Assembly (NCBI GenBank): GCA_029973975.1
Contig: JARKQF010000245.1
Coordinates: forward strand, 1-64,000
Source of the DNA: Paludibacter sp.
GTDB lineage: Bacteria > Bacteroidota > Bacteroidia > Bacteroidales > Paludibacteraceae
Direction: 5' to 3'
DNA: 64,000 nucleotides
The notes under the pieces were generated by a model. It made no database searches, was not told the DNA's origin, and saw nothing but the letters and a program-made list of their open reading frames with translations. Every line of letters begins with the position of its first letter. The stretch's first letter is position 1. A program made the position numbers and the translations under genes. Positions 41,919 to 51,498 of the stretch are shown piece after piece.

Positions 41919-41925
41919 AAATATT

Positions 41926-41954
41926 TGCTCGAAAAAAGGTTTTCTGATTATAAT
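41926..41954 (+). promoter_or_regulatory. Promoter predicted to give a leaderless mRNA
   Basis: TTGCTC (41926-41931), 17-base spacer, TATAAT (41949-41954). Expected transcription start coincides with ATG 41962; no ribosome binding site is present. Confidence 0.6.
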
Positions 41955-41961
41955 GCATATC

Positions 41962-42546
41962 ATGGCAAGCAAAATCTTTCACGGTGACATATCTCCAAGT
42001 GATTTCGCAAATGCTCTGGTTTCGCGTTTCAATCAAAACAACTACACCACCAAGGTGATCAGTAATGATAAACAGGTGTTTGTACAAATCACTACCTCGA
42101 ATTACCGCTCATCCGGCGGGCACACATCTTTGACTGTATCGCTCACACCGGTAGAAGATGGTGTATCCATAGATGTGAGTAAACAAAACCTGTTTGGAGT
42201 GGTTGCCAGCCTGGGACAAACCGCCATCAGCACTCTGCTAAATCCAGTGAATTTAATTACCCGGCTTGATGATCTTGCCCAGGATATCGAATCGATTCAG
42301 CTTTCTGATGAAATTTGGATGGTCATTCAACAGACAGCCAGAGGATTCAACGCCTCTCATCAATTATCAGACCGTTTGCGCCGATTAGTTTGTGGTTATT
42401 GCGGTACAGCCAATATAGTTGGTGAATCTCGTTGCATTGCCTGCGGAGCCCCGCTTGGTGATGAACAACCCACCACCTGTCGGTTTTGCGGTTATGTCAT
42501 TCACACGATAGACAAAATTTGCCCCAACTGTGGAAAAAACCTCTAG
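41962..42546 (+). CDS. Double zinc-ribbon protein of unknown function
   Basis: 194 aa from ATG 41962 (an ATG at 41953 would lie inside the -10 element). Residues 1-120 form an unknown alpha/beta domain with alternating strands. The C terminus holds two zinc ribbons: CGYCGTAN ... CIACGAPL and CRFCGYVI ... CPNCGKNL. The gene ends overlapping the convergent zwf gene by four bases. Confidence 0.72.
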   Translation: MASKIFHGDISPSDFANALVSRFNQNNYTTKVISNDKQVFVQITTSNYRSSGGHTSLTVSLTPVEDGVSIDVSKQNLFGVVASLGQTAISTLLNPVNLITRLDDLAQDIESIQLSDEIWMVIQQTARGFNASHQLSDRLRRLVCGYCGTANIVGESRCIACGAPLGDEQPTTCRFCGYVIHTIDKICPNCGKNL

Positions 42547-44063
42547 CATTGCGAATCTTGAATTTCAGGTTGCCGCCACTTACGCCGATGCTTTTGAATA
42601 AATTCATCTGCACCCGGAGGTCCCCATGTGCCCGCCTCATAGACTGGTAATATTTTTATCGGATGAGCGACCCACGAATCAATTATGGCGGATGCAAATT
42701 CCCATTGTGTCAACACTTCATCAGTACGTGTAAAAAGAGTTGCATCGCCGATAATCGAATCCAACAACAAACGTTCATAGGCTTCCGGGGGTTCCAACCC
42801 AAATGTTTCGCAATACCCAAATTCCATTTGAACCGGTGTAATCTGGTTAATATGTCCGGGAGATTTAGCCCCGAAACTTAAAGTAATTCCTTCATCAGGC
42901 TGCAATTTGAGCACAAGCACATTGGGCGCATCACCTGCCAGGTTTCTCCAGTTGAACAACGACAAGGGTAATTGCTTAAATTGTATTGCAATTTCAGTGA
43001 AACGTGACGGCATTCGCTTTGCAGAGCGCATGTAGAATGGGACGCCCGACCACCTCCAATTCTCAACAAACAAACGCATAGCTAAATATGTTTCTGTGGT
43101 TGATGTAGCGGAAACGTTGGGTTCCTCTTTATAACCCGGTACTCGTTCATTTCCAATCATACCCGATACATATTGCGCCCGGAATGTCTCATTTATAACT
43201 TCTTCGCCTCGAATAGGCCGCAGGGTCCGCAGCACCTTCACTTTCTCGTCCCGAACAGCGTCTGCATTGAATGCTGATGGAGCATCCATAGCTGTTAATG
43301 CCAATAACTGCAACATATGATTTTGAAAAATATCCCGGATTACTCCCGAGCGTTCATAATATCCCGCCCGGTTGCCAATACCAACGGTTTCCGCAACAGT
43401 AATCTGCACATGGTCTACATAATTACGATTCCACAGGGGTTCAAAAATGCCATTGGCAAACCGAAACACTAAAATATTTTGAACGGTATCTTTACCCAGG
43501 TAATGGTCAATTCGATAAATTTGGTTTTCGTTAAATACTTTATGAACCTCGTCCTCAAGTTCCCTGGCGGTTTCCAGGTCATTTCCATATGGTTTCTCAA
43601 TGACGATACGAGTCCACTTTTTATCGGCTGCATGGGCGCAATTTTTCCCAATTCTCTGAATAATTGCTTTATAGGAATCAGGCGGTGTGGCTAAATAATA
43701 CAACACATTTTCAAAGCCCTCCTCCTGGATCAGCCGGTTAATTTCATCGTATCCAGCGTCATCTTCAAAAGAAGAATGAATATATCTCGCGCCGGAAAAC
43801 AGACGGGTTGCTATTTCCATATCAATTGGTTTTGTGCGGGAAAATTCCGATAACCCCCTGGTTAGGTTATCAACCATCATTTCGTGAGTCCAATCTCTTC
43901 GCGCAAAACCAATTATGGTCAGAGGAGCAGGCAGATTGTTTGATTTTGCCAGTTCGTAAAGCGCTGGCATAAGTTTGCGCCGGGTAAGATCACCGGTTAC
44001 CCCAAAGATCACGAATGCCAACTTACCCATCGAAGATTGATTAACCGTAAGGTTATTGTCCAA
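42543..44063 (-). CDS. zwf: Glucose-6-phosphate 1-dehydrogenase
   Basis: 506 aa. Nucleotide-binding loop [19 protein letters not shown] near the N terminus, EKPYGND, and the active-site signature [12 protein letters not shown] near 180 with its catalytic His and Lys. Oxidises glucose 6-phosphate with NAD(P)+ in the oxidative pentose phosphate pathway. It follows gnd by three bases, so the two form an operon. Confidence 0.97.
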   Translation of the reverse strand: MDNNLTVNQSSMGKLAFVIFGVTGDLTRRKLMPALYELAKSNNLPAPLTIIGFARRDWTHEMMVDNLTRGLSEFSRTKPIDMEIATRLFSGARYIHSSFEDDAGYDEINRLIQEEGFENVLYYLATPPDSYKAIIQRIGKNCAHAADKKWTRIVIEKPYGNDLETARELEDEVHKVFNENQIYRIDHYLGKDTVQNILVFRFANGIFEPLWNRNYVDHVQITVAETVGIGNRAGYYERSGVIRDIFQNHMLQLLALTAMDAPSAFNADAVRDEKVKVLRTLRPIRGEEVINETFRAQYVSGMIGNERVPGYKEEPNVSATSTTETYLAMRLFVENWRWSGVPFYMRSAKRMPSRFTEIAIQFKQLPLSLFNWRNLAGDAPNVLVLKLQPDEGITLSFGAKSPGHINQITPVQMEFGYCETFGLEPPEAYERLLLDSIIGDATLFTRTDEVLTQWEFASAIIDSWVAHPIKILPVYEAGTWGPPGADEFIQKHRRKWRQPEIQDSQC

Positions 44064-44066
44064 AGT

Positions 44067-44987
44067 CTAACCCTCCGAATCGGCTTTTTTTACTGCATGG
44101 CCGCCAAATTGATTGCGTGTGGCTGCTAACAGCTTGGCTGAATAAGCATCCGGGTTTTGACTAAAGAAACGCCTGAAAACGGCTTCAGTAATAACAGGCG
44201 CAGGGATTCCCAGGTCGAGCGATTCTTGGATTGTCCATCTCCCTTCACCCGAATCTGCCACCCATCCCTTCAGGGCATTTAGTTCAGGGTCTTCTTTCAA
44301 AGCATTACCAATCAAATCCAATAACCAGGAACGAACAACTGAACCATATCGCCAGATCTGGGAAATTTGATATAAATCCAAACCCAGGTCTTTTCGCGCT
44401 TGCAGGATTTCAAATCCCTCAGCAAAAGCCTCCATCATCCCATATTCAATCCCATTATGCACCATTTTTACAAAATGACCGGCGCCGTGAGTACCTACCC
44501 ACCCCCAACCCAAATCAGAAGACGGGGCTAGCGATTCAAATATGGGTCTTAAAAATTCGGCAATTTCTTTTTCTCCTCCCACCATCAGAGAATAACCTTC
44601 TTGAAGCCCCCAGATTCCCCCGCTAACGCCTGTGTCAAGGAAATGGATATGCCTTTCATTTGCAGCCTTTGATCGACGTATGGTGTCGCGATAATTGGAA
44701 TTAGCCCCGTCAATCAAAATATCTCCCACTGATAATAAATCCAAAAATTTGTTAAAATTGTCTTCAGTAACCTGTCCTGCTGGAAGCATCATCCAGACAA
44801 TTTTTGGCACCTCTAAATTTTCGATGATCCCTTCAAGTGAAAAGGCTGGAATAATTCCTTCTTCTTGAGCATATTGTTCAGTTATTTCACGTGACCGATT
44901 GTAACCAACCACCTCATGCCCATTTTTCATCAACCGGATTGCCATATTGGCGCCCATACGCCCCAAACCCACGATCGCCAGTTTCAT
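44067..44987 (-). CDS. gnd: 6-phosphogluconate dehydrogenase (decarboxylating, short type)
   Basis: 306 aa from ATG 44987 with GGGAG eight bases upstream (an earlier ATG at 45002 overlaps that site). N-terminal dinucleotide fold AIVGLGRMGANMAIRL, substrate-binding DTGVSGGIWGLQEGYSLMVG and the HNGIEYGMMEAFAE region with the catalytic Lys before it (GHFVKM). The length and sequence match the short, often NAD-linked GndA/YqeC type rather than the 470-aa enzyme. Confidence 0.94.
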   Translation of the reverse strand: MKLAIVGLGRMGANMAIRLMKNGHEVVGYNRSREITEQYAQEEGIIPAFSLEGIIENLEVPKIVWMMLPAGQVTEDNFNKFLDLLSVGDILIDGANSNYRDTIRRSKAANERHIHFLDTGVSGGIWGLQEGYSLMVGGEKEIAEFLRPIFESLAPSSDLGWGWVGTHGAGHFVKMVHNGIEYGMMEAFAEGFEILQARKDLGLDLYQISQIWRYGSVVRSWLLDLIGNALKEDPELNALKGWVADSGEGRWTIQESLDLGIPAPVITEAVFRRFFSQNPDAYSAKLLAATRNQFGGHAVKKADSEG

Positions 44988-45028
44988 TTTGTGTGCTCCC
45001 ATTTATTTAAGATATTATAGATATATTT

Positions 45029-45045
45029 ATGTATATTATATACAT
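45029..45045. repeat. Operator-like inverted repeat in the gnd / zinc-ribbon divergent region
   Basis: ATGTATAT-T-ATATACAT, eight-base perfect arms around one base, in the 133-base divergent gap. It lies 42 bases upstream of the gnd start. No regulator is assigned. Confidence 0.4.
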
Positions 45046-45120
45046 TAAAATATTTCAGTCAAATCATCACAGATGAGAGAGAACGATTAAAATAAATCAT
45101 CATTCATTACAAGGATAAAC

Positions 45121-46422
45121 ATGAAAGAACAACCCGGCAATCCAACCGTCTTCGTTCCACCGGAAGATTTTCATCAAATTGAATCAAAATTGGATGGTAT
45201 AACGGTATTTGCTCCAAACCCAGATTCTCATGAAGAACACCAAAGAAAAGACTACAAATGTCCCAATTGTGGGGCGTCAACCCGATTTGATGTCAGTGTT
45301 GCCGGAGTAAAATGTGAATATTGTGGATTTCAAACTCAACCCAACGCGCAAAAGGTAGGAACATCCTTACCCGGGAATGCTTTCACACTGGACGTTCTTC
45401 AAGTTGACGAACAAGGTTGGGGTATTCAAAGACGAGAATTACGTTGTGCCAGTTGCGGCGCTGAGCTTTCTGTTACCAATGAAAATTTTTCGCATACTTG
45501 TCCATTTTGCGCCTCTAATGAGGTGAATATTGGGAATGAATTAAATCCAAAACTTCGTCCTTCTTTATTAGCCCCATTTAAGATAACCGACCAACAACTT
45601 CGGCTTATTGCCCATGAATGGCTGGGGAAAGGCTGGTTCAATCCCAAAACGCTGCGAGAACTAAGTTCACTCAACCCCTTCCTGGGAATTTATGCTCCCA
45701 CCTGGACATTTAGCAGCAATATAAAGGCTCATTGGAGCGCCCTGGTTGGCTATGAACGACAGGAACGTTATTACGATCATGGTTCAAAATCCTGGCAAAC
45801 CAGGACTCACATTGACTGGCGGCCTGAATCGGGGGATGTGCAGCTCGCTATTGAAAACCTGGTTGTGTTGGGAAGTAACCAGATCAGCAAACGCCTGTTT
45901 GGCAATATTCAAACTTATGATCTTGGCGCTCTCGTTAAATATTCTCCAGATTTTTTGGCTGGCTGGCAAGCCCAAAAATTCAGCATTCCGCTCAATACAG
46001 CCTGGGAAACCGGCAAAGCCATTATGCGCGAAAAAGCACAGGATGCCTGCCAACAGGATATTCCTACTTCGCATGTGAGAGATTTTCAAATGTCTGCTGA
46101 TTTTTGTGATGAAACCTGGCGTTATGCACTTTTGCCCGTTTATCTTTCAACCTATCGCTACCTTGGGCGAACTTTTCAAGTAATCGTAAATGGACAAAAT
46201 GGAAATATTTCTGGACAAAAACCAGTAGAATGGTGGAAAGTCTGGATGGCTGTTGCTGCTTTATTAATACCCGGACTTGGGCTCGGTGGAATTGGTTTCA
46301 TTTTGCTTTTCTTGGGAGGCATTGGGGTGATACCACTGGCTTTAGGATTAATACTTTTTATAATTGGGGCTATTATCAGTGTCACAATCATAAAAAGCGC
46401 CATAGATTCAGAGGCAGATTAA
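45121..46422 (+). CDS. Zinc-ribbon membrane protein of unknown function (433 aa)
   Basis: 433 aa. Two N-terminal zinc ribbons (CPNCGAST ... CEYCGFQT near 42-65 and CASCGAEL ... CPFCASNE near 109-135). A long beta-rich domain follows (about 150-365; APTWTFSSNIKAHWSALVGY, LLPVYLSTYRYLGRTFQVIV), then two C-terminal membrane helices (about 372-395 and 400-428). The arrangement resembles large 'zinc ribbon plus TM' proteins seen across bacteria; function unknown. AAGGA precedes the ATG. Confidence 0.72.
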   Translation: MKEQPGNPTVFVPPEDFHQIESKLDGITVFAPNPDSHEEHQRKDYKCPNCGASTRFDVSVAGVKCEYCGFQTQPNAQKVGTSLPGNAFTLDVLQVDEQGWGIQRRELRCASCGAELSVTNENFSHTCPFCASNEVNIGNELNPKLRPSLLAPFKITDQQLRLIAHEWLGKGWFNPKTLRELSSLNPFLGIYAPTWTFSSNIKAHWSALVGYERQERYYDHGSKSWQTRTHIDWRPESGDVQLAIENLVVLGSNQISKRLFGNIQTYDLGALVKYSPDFLAGWQAQKFSIPLNTAWETGKAIMREKAQDACQQDIPTSHVRDFQMSADFCDETWRYALLPVYLSTYRYLGRTFQVIVNGQNGNISGQKPVEWWKVWMAVAALLIPGLGLGGIGFILLFLGGIGVIPLALGLILFIIGAIISVTIIKSAIDSEAD

Positions 46423-46424
46423 CC

Positions 46425-47525
46425 ATGTCCATTACATCGAACATCCTATCAGACCGGCTCCCACCCGAATGGGGAATTCAAAGAATCATCGCGGATTGCA
46501 CCAATTGCCATAGTTCCTTTTTGATTCCTGAAAGCGATCTGGAGATAGTATGTCCCTTTTGCTTTCAAGGTAATCTGAAACAATCTCAATCGCTTTTCAG
46601 AAGTGAACCACCTGAGAAAATAATACCTTCAAAGATTGATTCGAATAGAGCTAATCTCCTTTTGGACAAATTTGTCAATGAAGTTAAAATGCGATGTGAT
46701 GACTTTTCAACCCAGCAGTTAATCAATCGGTTGAATTTGTTGTATTTACCAATGTGGTTGGTAGATGCAACCATTAATGGGCAATGGGTTGCCACGGCAG
46801 GTTTTCCCCAACAGGTAAAAAGTTCTGTTGAGAAGTATTCCAATGGCTCCTGGCAATCTCAAGACGTAATTGAGAAAAAATTGCGCTGGGAAAAGCGATC
46901 TGGTGAAATTTCACGCCGCTACGACAATATCCCTGTACTGGCCAACACCAATTTTGATAAATTTCTCACCAGTTCGAATAAAAATGAGTATGACTTAAAC
47001 CAGTCCATCCCATATTCTCCATCAATAATTACGAACGACAGAATTGCCGTCCCAAACATTGAACCAAATCTAGCCTGGCAAAATGCCCAACCCACATTTG
47101 AAAAACTAGCCTGCAACGACGTGGCAATAGCCTGTGACGCCGATCAAATTCAGGATTATCACTTACATCCAGATTTTCTTAATCTTAATTGGACACAAGT
47201 ATTGCTGCCTGTTTTAACTACTTACTATCTGGATGATGATGGACAATATCAAATCGTTATGATCAACGGGCAAACTGGAGCCATAAAAGGGAAACGCATT
47301 GCATCACAACGCAAAGGCTTCCTCTATGCTGGTATAGCTTTTACAATTGCACTGGCGACATTTTTACTGGGGCTTGGCGCATTTGCGATTGCTCCGATAA
47401 TCCCCCCCATATCATTTTTGGGGTTGCTCTTAATCCCCATAGCGATCATCGCAACCATCATCGCCGGTTATTTCATGGTTTCACCCTGGAACTGGAATAA
47501 GGCTCAATATCAACAGGATGATTAG
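46425..47525 (+). CDS. Zinc-ribbon membrane protein of unknown function (366 aa)
   Basis: 366 aa from ATG 46425, two bases after the previous stop. One zinc ribbon (CTNCHSSF ... CPFCFQGN near 23-48), a beta-rich domain (LPMWLVDATINGQWVATAG; VLLPVLTTYYLDDDGQYQIV) and two C-terminal helices (about 300-345). It is a shorter paralogue of the preceding protein, and the two may form a complex. Function unknown. Confidence 0.72.
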   Translation: MSITSNILSDRLPPEWGIQRIIADCTNCHSSFLIPESDLEIVCPFCFQGNLKQSQSLFRSEPPEKIIPSKIDSNRANLLLDKFVNEVKMRCDDFSTQQLINRLNLLYLPMWLVDATINGQWVATAGFPQQVKSSVEKYSNGSWQSQDVIEKKLRWEKRSGEISRRYDNIPVLANTNFDKFLTSSNKNEYDLNQSIPYSPSIITNDRIAVPNIEPNLAWQNAQPTFEKLACNDVAIACDADQIQDYHLHPDFLNLNWTQVLLPVLTTYYLDDDGQYQIVMINGQTGAIKGKRIASQRKGFLYAGIAFTIALATFLLGLGAFAIAPIIPPISFLGLLLIPIAIIATIIAGYFMVSPWNWNKAQYQQDD

Positions 47526-48287
47526 TTACTCACTTCCTTCTTTCAATGTCACAGAAATGATTGCTGTATCTTTTTGCTCTTTGTTGACTTTCATTTTGAA
47601 AACATCTGTCTGTGCTTTGATTAAATGCGACAACTGCTTGTATCCATATGTGCGAGGGTCAAAGCTTGGATCTAGTTGGCGTAAATGCTGGCCAAGAACC
47701 CCCAGGAAAGCCCAGCCATCATCCTGAACTGCCAGGTCAAATCCTTTTCTTAATAGAGGAACCAGGTCAGGTGCAGTAGACTCGGTTCCAGCCGCTGATT
47801 TCTTTGATTTCGTCTGGCGGTTAAAATCCACATCGGGTAGCAGGTTTTCCGAATAGACAAACACATCACAGGCACTGACAAACGCACGTGGAGTCATTTT
47901 CTTGCCTATCCCCATCACAAAAACACCTTTTTCTCGAATCCGCGTTGCCAGTCGGGTGTAATCGCTGTCGCTGGAAACAAGGCAAAAACCGTCTACCACT
48001 CCTTCATACAAAATATCCATACAATCAATAATCATCGCGCTATCAGTCGCGTTTTTTCCAATAGTATATCGAAATTGCTGAATAGGTTGAATAGCATTGG
48101 TTTGCAATGTATCTTTCCACCCACTCATGTTAGCAGTAGTCCAATCGCCATAAATTCGGCGGATGGTCACCTGACCATACTTTCCAGTTTCTGCCAGCAT
48201 ATTGCTAATTAAGGTCGGTTGGGCATTGTCACCGTCAATCAACATGGCAATTCGACGGGCGCGTTCATTTTCTTCTAATTCTCGCAT
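47526..48287 (-). CDS. NYN-domain (LabA/PIN-like) protein with OST-HTH/LOTUS domain
   Basis: 253 aa. An N-terminal NYN domain has MLIDGDNAQPTLI near 15, TDSAMIIDCMDIL near 82 and CLVSSDSDYTRLATRIRE near 100, with the acidic residues of a metal-dependent nuclease. A C-terminal OST-HTH/LOTUS domain covers about 172-250 (LLRKGFDLAVQDDGWAFLGV, RTYGYKQLSHLI). The family is predicted to act on RNA. It starts inside the upstream patatin gene's 3' end (13-base overlap). Confidence 0.9.
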   Translation of the reverse strand: MRELEENERARRIAMLIDGDNAQPTLISNMLAETGKYGQVTIRRIYGDWTTANMSGWKDTLQTNAIQPIQQFRYTIGKNATDSAMIIDCMDILYEGVVDGFCLVSSDSDYTRLATRIREKGVFVMGIGKKMTPRAFVSACDVFVYSENLLPDVDFNRQTKSKKSAAGTESTAPDLVPLLRKGFDLAVQDDGWAFLGVLGQHLRQLDPSFDPRTYGYKQLSHLIKAQTDVFKMKVNKEQKDTAIISVTLKEGSE

Positions 48288-49153
48288 AATTCTTCCTCAA
48301 TTCTCTTTCCATTTTGAAAAATGGATAAGATCGCGGGAAGAGCATCCAGGGCGGCGCGTTCTCCCGCAGTTATTGTTTCATTTGCTTTTGTAAACCCCAA
48401 TAATGTGGTGACATCGGCTGGGATTGGTGGACGGATTAAGATATCTGGTTTCGATTCGCGTAATTTCCGCATGGTAATTTCTGCAACCATGATTAATTCA
48501 GCTCGGTAGAAATCAAGGAAAAATTCTGGAATGGCGAATGGAAAAAGTAGGTTTTTCGGTAATTCTTGCCACGGCATCTCATTGTATGGGTCATTCATTA
48601 CATCCACGGCAACAACCATATCTGCACCCAGTCTTCGTGGGTAATCAGCCGGCAAATAATTCAACAAACCGCCGTCTACCAGGCGGTAATCACCAATTTC
48701 TACAGGCGAGAAAAGCCCTGGAAGTGAAATTGTCGCCATGACTGCATCCAGCAAATTTCCCGAATCCAGAACTACTTCTTTACAGGAAATTAAATCAACA
48801 GCGCACATCGATAACGGGATTTTTGTGTCGCGGAATGTTAAATCAGGATCAATAAACTGTGATAGATACTCACGGACTTTTGCACCTTCCAACAAACCAC
48901 GCCTGGGAGGAGACATATCAACCAGTTTCATCAATTCGCGCACGTTTGACAGCTTACGGCAACGATTTTCAATCTCTTCAATTGAAATGCCTAAAGCATA
49001 AGATGCTGCGAAGATCCCCCCAATACTCGTACCACTCACCATATCAAATTGTATTCGCGCCTTTTCCAATTCTCTTAAAAAACCGACATGGGCTAGGCCG
49101 CGACCACCACCGCCGCCAAGCGCCAGCCCAATTGTTTTTGACGCTTTCTTCAT
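48275..49153 (-). CDS. Patatin-like phospholipase (second)
   Basis: 292 aa. Oxyanion loop LGGGGGRGLAHVG near 12, nucleophile elbow GTSIGG near 41, and catalytic Asp in RLVDGGLLNYLPAD near 155. It is a paralogue of the protein at 39470. Co-transcribed with the NYN protein. Confidence 0.92.
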   Translation of the reverse strand: MKKASKTIGLALGGGGGRGLAHVGFLRELEKARIQFDMVSGTSIGGIFAASYALGISIEEIENRCRKLSNVRELMKLVDMSPPRRGLLEGAKVREYLSQFIDPDLTFRDTKIPLSMCAVDLISCKEVVLDSGNLLDAVMATISLPGLFSPVEIGDYRLVDGGLLNYLPADYPRRLGADMVVAVDVMNDPYNEMPWQELPKNLLFPFAIPEFFLDFYRAELIMVAEITMRKLRESKPDILIRPPIPADVTTLLGFTKANETITAGERAALDALPAILSIFQNGKRIEEELCEN

Positions 49154-49236
49154 AAGGAAATTCCAATCCTGCTATCGATTGTATGCGAGGCGAATATTGC
49201 CGTCAAGAACCGAATAATTGGTTAGCGACGATTAAT

Positions 49237-50643
49237 CTACGGTTTTTGTGGAAAAAATTTCTCGTGAATTGCCTGCGCTGCCTTGCGCCCCGCTCCCATA
49301 GCCAGAATTACCGTGGCTGATCCAGTAACCACATCGCCCCCGGCCCACACGTTTTCTTTTGATGTTTTTCCGGTCATTTCATCAATCACAATGTTTCCCC
49401 GTTTTCCGATCAAAAGCCCGGGGGTGGTAGATGCGATCAATGGGTTGGGACTGTTGCCAATAGCGCAAATCACCGCATCTACAGGAACAATTGTTTCTGA
49501 ACCTGGTATAGGAACAGGGCTGCGTCTTCCTGATGCATCTGGTTCGCCCAATTCCATGCGGATAAATTCCATGGCTGTCACCCAGCCATTTTCATTACCA
49601 ATGTAACGGGTTGGTAAGGTTAATAAATCAAAAATTACACCCTCTTCTTCGGCGTTTTCAACCTCTTCCAATCTAGCCGGCAATTCTGCCCGCGAACGTC
49701 GATAGACAATGCGAGCTTCAGCGCCCATTCGCAAAGCAGTGCGCGCACAATCCATGGCTACATTTCCACCACCAACAATAACAACCCGATGATGTTTTTT
49801 TATGGGAGTATAGACCTCATTTTGGCGGTAGCCGCCCATCAAATTCATACGAGTCAGATATTCATTAGCTGAATAAACGCCATTCAAATTTTCACCCGGG
49901 ATACCCATAAACCAGGGCAAACCAGCTCCCGATCCAACAAAAATTGCATCAAATTCTTCCAATAAGCTGTCAACCGTGCGGGTACGTCCGACAATGAAAT
50001 CAGTCACCATTTTTACGCCAAGTTTTTGTAAATATTCCACTTCGCGGTTAACAATCTTCTTTGGCAGCCGAAACTCCGGGATGCCGTAAACTAAGACCCC
50101 GCCAATGCGGTGAAGCGCCTCAAAAAGGGTAACGTCATATCCCAACTTCACAAGATCCCCTGCAGTGGTTAATCCAGCTGGGCCGCCGCCCACAATTGCC
50201 ACCTTGATATGATTCGGCGCAACCATTTCCGGGATAGTCATCACGGGTTGAGAAGCTTCCCAATCAGCCAGAAACCGTTCAAGTCGCCCAATGGCGATTT
50301 GTCCGCCTTTTTTGTTTAAGATACATGAACCTTCACATTGCGATTCTTGTGGGCAAACTCGCCCGCAAACCGCTGGCAAACAATTGTTTTCCTTGATAAT
50401 CTGAATTCCTAGTTGAAAATCACCCCGAACAATACATTGGATAAACTCTGGAATGTGAATTCCCACAGGGCAGCCTTCCACACATTGTGGTTTTTTGCAA
50501 TTCAGGCAACGCGATGCTTCTTCCAATGCCAATTTTTCTGTGTAACCAAAAGCGACTTCGTCAAAATTTTGCGCGCGAATTTGCGGTTCTTGTTTGGGCA
50601 TTTCACGGCGTTGCATATCCAGTGTCTTTTTTTGTTCACTCAT
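49237..50643 (-). CDS. nfnB: NfnB / GltA-type flavin and Fe-S oxidoreductase
   Basis: 468 aa. N-terminal Fe-S domain with Cys clusters CLNCKKPQCVEGCPVG and CGRVCPQESQCEGSC; two dinucleotide folds (VAIVGGGPAGLTTAGDLVKL near 145; VVIVGGGNVAMDCARTALRM near 285). The protein is annotated in genomes as homotetrameric NADPH glutamate synthase, but it is followed here by an NfnA-like partner and no glutamate synthase large subunit. NfnB, which oxidises NADPH in NADH-dependent ferredoxin:NADP+ oxidoreductase, is therefore the better call. Confidence 0.82.
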   Translation of the reverse strand: MSEQKKTLDMQRREMPKQEPQIRAQNFDEVAFGYTEKLALEEASRCLNCKKPQCVEGCPVGIHIPEFIQCIVRGDFQLGIQIIKENNCLPAVCGRVCPQESQCEGSCILNKKGGQIAIGRLERFLADWEASQPVMTIPEMVAPNHIKVAIVGGGPAGLTTAGDLVKLGYDVTLFEALHRIGGVLVYGIPEFRLPKKIVNREVEYLQKLGVKMVTDFIVGRTRTVDSLLEEFDAIFVGSGAGLPWFMGIPGENLNGVYSANEYLTRMNLMGGYRQNEVYTPIKKHHRVVIVGGGNVAMDCARTALRMGAEARIVYRRSRAELPARLEEVENAEEEGVIFDLLTLPTRYIGNENGWVTAMEFIRMELGEPDASGRRSPVPIPGSETIVPVDAVICAIGNSPNPLIASTTPGLLIGKRGNIVIDEMTGKTSKENVWAGGDVVTGSATVILAMGAGRKAAQAIHEKFFPQKP

Positions 50644-50652
50644 ATAGTCATC

Positions 50653-51492
50653 TCACTGGCAAAAACTACTCTGTCCCTTGCTGCTTCGCAAGGTTTTTAG
50701 TTCTTCATCCATATAGGTTTGCCGTCGTTTGAATAATTCATCCCAGTTCACCTGGTGCCCATCAAAATATGGGCCATCGACACAGGCAAATTTCATGGTT
50801 CCATCAATTGAAACGCGGCAAACGCCGCACATCCCTGTTCCATCAATCATAATTGTGTTTAAGGCCACCTGGGTTGGGATGTTCAAATCACGTGTCGCAT
50901 CGCTGCCTTTTTTCAAAAGGAGATTACAACCATTGATCACGACCCGGTTTATGGGTTCTCCCAGCTCCGAAAGAATATCTGACAGTTGATCTACATGGCC
51001 GCGGTAACCCTTCGTTCCATCTCGTGTGATAAAAATGATCTTGTCGCAGTACTTTTTCAGTTTCTCTTCCCAGTAGAGTAAATAAGAAGATCTACCCTCA
51101 ATAAATGTGATCACCCGATTGCCGTGTTGTTTCAATGCACGCTCCACCGCGTAAAGACTTCCTATTCCATAACACCCCCCCAGACACACCACTGTACCAA
51201 AATTATCCATCTCTAAAGGATTGCCAAGAGGACCGGCAACCGTGGGTATCATATCACCGGCTCGCAGGGTTGCCAATTTTTGAGTGGTATGTCCAACTAA
51301 AATGGCAATAACTGTTATGGAACCTTTTTCAATATCCCAATCTGAAATGGTTAAAGGTATCCGCTCGCCATTATCTTCCACTCTCAAGATGACAAACTGC
51401 CCCGCCTGTACTGAGCTGGCGATATTGGGCGCTTCAATCTCGAGCTGATGAATATTGGGTGCGATCATCTGACTGTGGATTATTCGATACAT
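50653..51492 (-). CDS. nfnA: NfnA-type FAD / [2Fe-2S] NAD(P)H-ferredoxin oxidoreductase subunit
   Basis: 279 aa, ferredoxin-reductase fold: FAD-binding ERIPLTISDWD near 58, NAD-binding CLGGCYGIGSLYAVERAL near 105, and a C-terminal [2Fe-2S] motif MCGVCRVSIDGTMKFACVDG near 225-245. With NfnB (10 bases downstream) it would form an electron-bifurcating transhydrogenase. Sulfide dehydrogenase (SudB) and DHODH electron-transfer subunits are similar in sequence. Confidence 0.85.
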   Translation of the reverse strand: MYRIIHSQMIAPNIHQLEIEAPNIASSVQAGQFVILRVEDNGERIPLTISDWDIEKGSITVIAILVGHTTQKLATLRAGDMIPTVAGPLGNPLEMDNFGTVVCLGGCYGIGSLYAVERALKQHGNRVITFIEGRSSYLLYWEEKLKKYCDKIIFITRDGTKGYRGHVDQLSDILSELGEPINRVVINGCNLLLKKGSDATRDLNIPTQVALNTIMIDGTGMCGVCRVSIDGTMKFACVDGPYFDGHQVNWDELFKRRQTYMDEELKTLRSSKGQSSFCQ

Positions 51493-51498
51493 TGGTAG

